9,308 nt of DNA from Pseudopedobacter saltans (GTDB taxonomy: Bacteria > Bacteroidota > Bacteroidia > Chitinophagales > Chitinophagaceae). Below the pieces are notes generated by a model. It ran no database searches. It saw only the letters and a program-made list of their open reading frames with translations, and was not told the origin of the DNA. The stretch lies in assembly GCA_003241175.1 (NCBI GenBank), contig QFOI01000113.1, positions 1-9,308 on the forward strand. The letters are read 5' to 3'. A program made the translations under genes and the position numbers. Within the stretch, counting starts at the first letter, position 1. Each line of letters begins with the position of its first letter. Shown in pieces: positions 5,730-9,308 of this stretch.

Positions 5730-5756
5730 GCCGAAGGTAACACTTCGGCTTTTTTT
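5730..5756 (+). terminator. Intrinsic terminator of the ubiquitin-like operon
   Basis: A perfect 7-base stem GCCGAAG/CTTCGGC (5730-5736 with 5743-5749) with a 6-base loop is followed at once by seven T residues (5750-5756). It lies 23 bases after the DUF6527 stop and marks the end of the cargo transcript. Its presence inside what would otherwise be one tra operon means traE onwards needs its own promoter or substantial read-through. Confidence 0.88.
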
Positions 5757-5870
5757 GTACGGTCTTTGAATTAAATAATTCTATTAGACGTTCTTCCAAT
5801 TTCTAAAATCATTCTCAAACTAACGCCCTCTTTTCCATAACGTCTCCACTTCCACTACACATTCGTCCTA
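5757..5870. other. Non-coding junction segment between cargo block 1 and the traD remnant
   Basis: This stretch has no credible gene. Its right end (5838-5868) is one copy of a ~31-base repeat that recurs before traE at 6805-6835. The minus strand of this copy has a 15-codon frame (5815-5862) beginning MCSGSGDV, a decayed version of the 23-codon frame at the second copy. The left part is AT-rich with no recognised motif. Confidence 0.5.
5838..5868. repeat. Cargo-junction direct repeat, copy 1
   Basis: This segment aligns without gaps to 6805-6835 at 25 of 31 positions, sharing the unbroken core TTCCACTACACATT. Looser similarity extends about 20 bases further left (a GCC...CTTT pattern in both copies). 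The repeat ends just where the traD-derived remnant begins (about 5871). It probably marks the sequence that originally lay just upstream of traE and was carried along when a cargo block was added. Confidence 0.65.
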
Positions 5871-6047
5871 CCCCAAGGAAGTCACCTATAGCAAGCTAAG
5901 CTCCGTGGGGGCATTGTTCCAAAAGGAAAATTTGGAACAGACTTCAAATGAAACAGCGGCAGTGAAAGTTCAAAAATTACGGGTAACCGAATTATTCAGC
6001 CTTTTGGAAAATTTCATAGAGACTTAGACATTGGGGAATTTATGTAG
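5871..6047 (+). pseudogene. Decayed duplicate of the traD 3' end
   Basis: Translated in frame from 5878 it reads EVTYSKLSSVGALFQKENL then EQTSNETAAVKVQKL and VTELFSLLENFIE, matching TraD GVTFEELNTVGALLLKENL, EQAQKKTAAAIVQKL and GTELFSLLENSIE. An 18-base stretch, AACCGAATTATTCAGCCT, is identical at 5985-6002 and 1327-1344. After FIE about 90 bases of traD are deleted and the frame shifts, but the extreme C-terminus survives (DLDIGEFM then TAG at 6045-6047, against FDIGAFV in traD). No start codon or 5' two-thirds of traD is present, so it is a non-functional relic. It is diverged rather than identical, so it is either old or came from a related element. Confidence 0.85.
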
Positions 6048-6060
6048 ACAAGCGTTTCTC

Positions 6061-6708
6061 TTACTTTAAAAACTCTTCTAGAGTTATTGAGTTAGCATAT
6101 TCAAGGATTTCATCGGCATTACTTGCCCATGAGGATCCTGCATTTATTTCTATATCAAACTTGGTATGGATGGAAATCAAGGTTATTTGCCTATAGTCCT
6201 CCATTGATACAGGACAGAACGCTTCACCCGGTTCTGAATGCAAGTAAAAATCACCCTGTAGCAATCCACAATGTACACAATGGTTAGCCCAATATGTGCC
6301 ATCTACAGTTTTGGAATACCCCAATTTGTATTGAGGAAATAGTCTATTTAGCACATTTCTAACTTCTTCGTTAAGATAAAGAGGCATACTGAAAAAAGAA
6401 AAGTAGTCTTCCTGAATCCATTTTTCATTGTCATTTTCCTCATTATCATCATCTAAATAATAAAAATTATCAGATGCCAAAGCAATTACCGTAGTAGGCT
6501 TTGCACACTTATAACAGTGTCTGCTATTTATGGCAATGAAAAATGGCGATTTTATTATTATTGATGCGTTTGTATCAATCCATTGTATAAAATCATTAAT
6601 ATCCTTATGATCCGGCACAAACCAAGTCTTTTGTTCCGCATCCCAAAAAGCCCCTTTAGATTTAGCCATATCCTTTTCGCTATATGGCACATTGATTTTT
6701 AATGGCAT
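6061..6708 (-). CDS. DUF5710-like Cys-rich protein (second cargo gene)
   Basis: A 215-residue soluble protein. Residues 3-40 match the DUF5710 pattern (LKINVPYSEKDMAKSKGAFWDAEQKTWFVP), a short DNA-processing-associated module often found in primase-, topoisomerase- and relaxase-linked proteins of mobile elements. Two CxxC pairs follow, CYKC (residues 65-68) and CVHC (residues 144-147), a likely split zinc-binding site, separated by an acidic DDDNEENDNE loop. The C-terminus has no recognised domain. The gene is transcribed against the tra genes, and its stop lies 13 bases past the stop of the traD remnant, the same arrangement as ImmA/IrrE after intact traD. Function is unknown; nucleic-acid interaction is a reasonable guess. 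Confidence 0.75.
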   Translation of the reverse strand: MPLKINVPYSEKDMAKSKGAFWDAEQKTWFVPDHKDINDFIQWIDTNASIIIKSPFFIAINSRHCYKCAKPTTVIALASDNFYYLDDDNEENDNEKWIQEDYFSFFSMPLYLNEEVRNVLNRLFPQYKLGYSKTVDGTYWANHCVHCGLLQGDFYLHSEPGEAFCPVSMEDYRQITLISIHTKFDIEINAGSSWASNADEILEYANSITLEEFLK

Positions 6709-6733
6709 AATGGACTTAATATTACCAGTATCT

Positions 6734-6741
6734 CAAAAATA
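6734..6741 (-). promoter_or_regulatory. Possible -7 element for the DUF5710-like gene
   Basis: On the minus strand this reads TATTTTTG, an exact TAnnTTTG match, 25 bases upstream of the ATG at 6708. No TTG lies at the usual 17-21 base spacing (the nearest is 11 bases upstream), so the promoter call is weak. Confidence 0.4.
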
Positions 6742-6757
6742 GAAATTAAAAGCAATA

Positions 6758-6829
6758 TTACCGCTTCTCCCCGCCAAACAATTCCTCCGGCTGCCACTTT
6801 CTAGTAACACCTCCATTTCCACTACACAT
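6758..6829 (-). CDS. Possible 23-codon peptide gene across the junction repeat
   Basis: A minus-strand frame runs from ATG (6829) to TAA (6758), beginning MCSGNGGVTRKW and ending LFGGEKR. It is more GC-rich than its surroundings and has a protein-like composition (Trp, charged residues, no low-complexity run). Its first eight codons are kept in the copy at 5838-5868 with two amino-acid changes (N to S, G to D), after which that copy diverges and stops. It may be a real peptide, the tail of a gene truncated by cargo insertion, or chance coding over a conserved + strand regulatory site. I do not recognise a family. Confidence 0.3.
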   Translation of the reverse strand: MCSGNGGVTRKWQPEELFGGEKR

Positions 6830-6835
6830 TTGCCT
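6805..6835. repeat. Cargo-junction direct repeat, copy 2
   Basis: This partner of 5838-5868 lies about 40 bases upstream of traE. Its right end includes CACATTTG (6825-6832), one base from the TAnnTTTG promoter element; copy 1 has CACATTCG instead. A role as part of a traE promoter is possible but no convincing -33 element accompanies it. Confidence 0.65.
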
Positions 6836-6839
6836 TGAA

Positions 6840-6858
6840 TCCCTGTAAAACGCAGGGA
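6840..6858 (+). other. Small hairpin in the traE leader
   Basis: TCCCTG (6840-6845) pairs perfectly with CAGGGA (6853-6858) around a 7-base loop, ending 15-27 bases before traE depending on the start used. No T-run follows, so it is not an intrinsic terminator. It may affect translation or mRNA stability of traE. Confidence 0.4.
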
Positions 6859-6885
6859 ACCAATAATCATTAAATGTGTTCAATT

Positions 6886-7191
6886 ATGGAAAAACAAAGA
6901 AAAAAAGTTCTAATGGCAGCCTTGGCAATGCTGATAGCTACAGAAACATTTGCCCAAGGAAACGGTTCTGCTGGAATCACCGAGGCAACCAATATGGTTA
7001 CCTCTTATTTTGACCCTGCCACTAAGCTCATTTATGCCATCGGTGCCGTGGTGGGCCTCATCGGTGGTGTAAAAGTGTACAACAAATTCAGTTCAGGCGA
7101 TCCCGACACGAACAAGACCGCGGCAAGCTGGTTCGGGGCGTGTATCTTCTTAATCGTAGCGGCTACCATCCTGCGTTCATTCTTCCTTTAA
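6886..7191 (+). CDS. traE: TraE, DUF4134 membrane protein of the conjugation channel
   Basis: A 101-residue protein from the ATG at 6886; the frame also has an upstream ATG at 6874 (MCSI...), but MEKQRKKV is the usual N-terminus of the family. Residues 1-23 are a signal peptide or first helix (basic start, then MAALAMLIATETFAQ). Two further hydrophobic segments follow: LIYAIGAVVGLIGGVKVY, and WFGACIFLIVAATILRSFFL at the C-terminus, separated by the conserved SGDPDTNKTAASW loop. This is DUF4134, a small pilin-like or VirB2-like inner-membrane component of Bacteroidota type IV secretion. It starts the traE-traF-traG run and lies 11 bases before traF. The cargo block and a terminator cut it off from traD. 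Confidence 0.93.
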   Translation: MEKQRKKVLMAALAMLIATETFAQGNGSAGITEATNMVTSYFDPATKLIYAIGAVVGLIGGVKVYNKFSSGDPDTNKTAASWFGACIFLIVAATILRSFFL

Positions 7192-7202
7192 TCCTTTGCC
7201 TT

Positions 7203-7532
7203 ATGAATTACAATATCAATAAAGGTATCGGAAGAACGGTGGAATTTAAAGGGCTGAAAGCACAGTACCTGTTCATTTTCGCAGGTGGGCTGCTCGGTAC
7301 GCTTATCCTCGTGATGATACTGTACATGGCAGGCGTAAATTCTTACATCTGCCTATTTCTCGGAGCAGGCGGAGCTTCGCTCATTGTGTGGCAGACCTTT
7401 TCGATGAACAAAAAGTACGGTACTCACGGGCTGATGAAAATTGCAGCGGGTAAAAGGCATCCCCGCTACATCATCTGCCGCAAGCCTGTACACCGCTATT
7501 TAAAATTCACGCCTAAACAGAATGTCGTATGA
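7203..7532 (+). CDS. traF: TraF, DUF4133 membrane protein of the conjugation channel
   Basis: A 109-residue protein from the ATG at 7203; the frame is open back to 7140, but that part lies inside traE. It starts MNYNINKGIGRTVEFKGLKAQY, the conserved DUF4133 N-terminus, then has two transmembrane helices (LFIFAGGLLGTLILVMILYMAG and ICLFLGAGGASLIVWQTFS) and a basic cytoplasmic tail (YGTHGLMKIAAGKRHPRYI). The size and topology resemble VirB3, which partners the VirB4-type ATPase; the same pairing is seen here, because the stop of traF overlaps the start of traG (ATGA at 7529-7532). The length is normal for the family. Confidence 0.93.
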   Translation: MNYNINKGIGRTVEFKGLKAQYLFIFAGGLLGTLILVMILYMAGVNSYICLFLGAGGASLIVWQTFSMNKKYGTHGLMKIAAGKRHPRYIICRKPVHRYLKFTPKQNVV

Positions 7533-9308
7533 GAAATGTAGCAAAGACAACTACGCTGGAAAACAAATTTCCATTGTTGGCAGTAGAGAACAACTGCATC
7601 CTTTCCAAAGATGCGGACATTACCGCCTGTTTTGAAGTGCGCTTGCCTGAACTGTTTACCGTAGCCTCTGCGGAATACGAAGCCATTCATTCCGCCTGGC
7701 ACAAGGCTATCAAAACCCTGCCTGATTTTACAGTCATCCATAAACAGGATTGGTACATCAAGGAAAGTTATGCACCTAATTTGGCGATAGACGACCAGAG
7801 CTTTTTATCAAAGTCCTACCAACGCCATTTCAACGAGCGACCTTTCCTGAATCACTACTGTTACCTGTTCCTTACAAAGACCACCAAGGAAAGAATGCGT
7901 ATGCAAAGCAACTTCAGTTCGCTTTGCAAAGGCACGCTTATTCCAAAGGAAATCAGGAACAAGGAAACAATACACCGCTTTATGGAAGCTGTGGCACAGT
8001 TTGAGCGTATCGTGAACGACAGCGGTTTTGTAAACCTGAAGCGTTTGACCGAAGAGGATATTATCGGGACGGAAGAAAAGCAGGGCTTGTTAGAACAGTA
8101 CCTTACGCTATCGAGAGAAAACGGAACACCGATGCAGGACATCGCACTCGGTACGGAAGAAGTGCGTATTGGCAACAAAAGGTTAAGCCTGCATACCTTG
8201 TCCGATACCGACGACCTGCCCGGAACGGTATCAGCAGATACCCGTTTTGAAAAGCTATCCACCGACCGTAGCGATTGCCGTCTGTCATTCGCCGCACCAG
8301 TGGGCTTGCTGCTCAACTGCAACCATATCTACAATCAGTATCTGTTTTTGGATAACAGCGAAGACAACCTGCAAAAGTTTGAGAAGTCCGCAAGGAATAT
8401 GCACTCTCTGGCTCGTTACAGCCGTGCCAACCAAATCAACAAAGAGTGGATAGAAAGATACCTGAACGAAGCCCACAGCTTCGGGCTGTCTTCTGTACGT
8501 GCGCACTTTAACATTATGGCGTGGTCGGAAGACCCTGCGGAACTGAAACAGCTAAAGAATGATTGCGGTAGTGCGTTAGCACTGATGGAGTGTAAGCCAC
8601 GTCACAACACAACGGACGTAGCCACTTTGTATTGGGCAGGAATGCCCGGCAATGCGGGCGACTTTCCGAGTGAGGAAAGTTTTTACACCTTCATTGAGCC
8701 TGCCCTCTGCTTCTTTACGGAAGAAACCAACTACCGCAATTCACCCTCGCCGTTCGGTATCAAGATGGCTGACAGGCTTACAGGAAAACCTATCCATCTG
8801 GATATTTCCGACCTGCCAATGAAGCGTGGTATTATCACGAACCGGAACAAGTTTATACTTGGTCCATCGGGTTCAGGAAAATCGTTCTTCACCAACCATA
8901 TGGTAAGGCAATACTACGAACAAGGCGCACACGTACTGTTGGTGGACACCGGTAATTCTTATCAGGGATTATGTGAACTCATCAAAGGAAAGACCAAAGG
9001 CGAAGACGGTGTTTATTTCACTTATACCGAAGACAACCCGATTGCCTTTAACCCTTTCTACACCGATGATGGCGTGTTCGATATAGAAAAAAGAGAAAGT
9101 ATTAAGACTTTGATACTGACACTTTGGAAACGGGATGATGAACCACCAACACGTTCGGAAGAAGTTGCGTTGTCCAACGCAGTTTCGGGCTACATCGACC
9201 GGATTAAAAATGAGGGGATTTTCCCTTCGTTCAATGGTTTCTATGAATATGTACAGGGTGATTATCGCAAAGTGCTCGAAGAGAAACAGGTAAGGGAAAA
9301 GGATTTTG
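7529..9308 (+). CDS. traG: TraG, VirB4-type conjugation ATPase, 3' partial
   Basis: The frame is open from ATG 7529 to the end of the window (593 codons plus one base). The N-terminal ~400 residues are the TraG/VirB4 N-terminal domain (MRNVAKTTTLENKFPLL, KQDWYIKESYAPN, FLNHYCYLFLTKTTKERM). The Walker A motif GPSGSGKS is at residues 445-452, followed by HVLLVDTGNSYQGL and NPIAFNPFY, typical of the Bacteroidota TraG ATPase. Walker B and the remaining ~200-250 residues lie past the window, judging from the usual ~830-residue length. The enzyme powers assembly of, and transport through, the mating channel at the inner membrane. Start and stop overlap with traF (ATGA) indicates translational coupling. 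Codon use and GC are like traE/traF and unlike the AT-rich cargo. Confidence 0.95.
   Translation, partial: MRNVAKTTTLENKFPLLAVENNCILSKDADITACFEVRLPELFTVASAEYEAIHSAWHKAIKTLPDFTVIHKQDWYIKESYAPNLAIDDQSFLSKSYQRHFNERPFLNHYCYLFLTKTTKERMRMQSNFSSLCKGTLIPKEIRNKETIHRFMEAVAQFERIVNDSGFVNLKRLTEEDIIGTEEKQGLLEQYLTLSRENGTPMQDIALGTEEVRIGNKRLSLHTLSDTDDLPGTVSADTRFEKLSTDRSDCRLSFAAPVGLLLNCNHIYNQYLFLDNSEDNLQKFEKSARNMHSLARYSRANQINKEWIERYLNEAHSFGLSSVRAHFNIMAWSEDPAELKQLKNDCGSALALMECKPRHNTTDVATLYWAGMPGNAGDFPSEESFYTFIEPALCFFTEETNYRNSPSPFGIKMADRLTGKPIHLDISDLPMKRGIITNRNKFILGPSGSGKSFFTNHMVRQYYEQGAHVLLVDTGNSYQGLCELIKGKTKGEDGVYFTYTEDNPIAFNPFYTDDGVFDIEKRESIKTLILTLWKRDDEPPTRSEEVALSNAVSGYIDRIKNEGIFPSFNGFYEYVQGDYRKVLEEKQVREKDF

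Noticed and set aside
7140..7202. Upstream extension of TraF
   Set aside because: It is encoded within traE; the family N-terminus MNYNINKGIGR starts at 7203.
7861..8322. 153-codon minus-strand open frame inside traG
   Set aside because: It lies antisense to conserved TraG sequence, and the Ser/Arg/Val-rich translation matches no family; the + strand frame is continuous.
8247..8506. Short + and - frames inside traG
   Set aside because: They are alternate-frame shadows of the TraG ATPase region with low-quality translations.
1..9308. tRNA, rRNA, insertion sequence, integrase or att site
   Set aside because: No cloverleaf, rRNA-like stretch, transposase/integrase motif or clear short target-site duplication was seen anywhere in the window.

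Overview
The window is a slice of a Bacteroidota integrative/conjugative element of the CTnDOT-like tra type. Three things support this: the gene order (ParA tail, two DUF3408 proteins, TraD, then TraE/DUF4134, TraF/DUF4133 and the TraG ATPase), the TAnnTTTG promoter elements typical of Bacteroidota, and the lack of strong Shine-Dalgarno sites. The genus cannot be fixed from sequence alone; a flavobacterial or sphingobacterial host is plausible.

Layout. 1-1483: end of traA-like, two paralogous DUF3408 genes and traD, tightly packed on +. 1489-5756: an AT-richer cargo block inserted directly after the traD stop. It starts with a minus-strand XRE repressor plus ImmA/IrrE-type protease pair (1489-2753). 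A divergent operator/promoter region follows (2754-2879). The + strand then carries a small DUF2188 protein, a 320-base intergenic stretch rich in inverted repeats, and a bacterial ubiquitin-like operon: a three-repeat multi-ubiquitin protein, a DUF6791-ThiF E1-like enzyme and a DUF6527 Cys/His protein. A strong intrinsic terminator closes the block. 5757-6873: a second, older-looking cargo module, with a decayed copy of the traD 3' end (5871-6047), a minus-strand DUF5710-like Cys-rich gene, and a repeated junction sequence (5838-5868 and 6805-6835). 6874-9308: traE, traF and the first ~593 codons of traG.

How it fits together. The tra genes encode the mating machinery. The traD-traE junction looks like a cargo hotspot that has been loaded at least twice, because each cargo block is bracketed by a traD 3' end on the left and the same ~31-base junction repeat on the right. 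The newer cargo is a candidate defence or stress system. Its ubiquitin-like conjugation genes overlap each other, and its expression is probably gated by a repressor/protease pair acting on mirror-image operators.

The ubiquitin-like block is the most interesting content. Its Ubl ends in ...TDKS rather than Gly-Gly, its E1 has no cysteine in the region where E1s usually carry the catalytic one, no stand-alone E2 gene or JAB peptidase is present, and a DUF6527 protein sits where a deconjugase would be expected.
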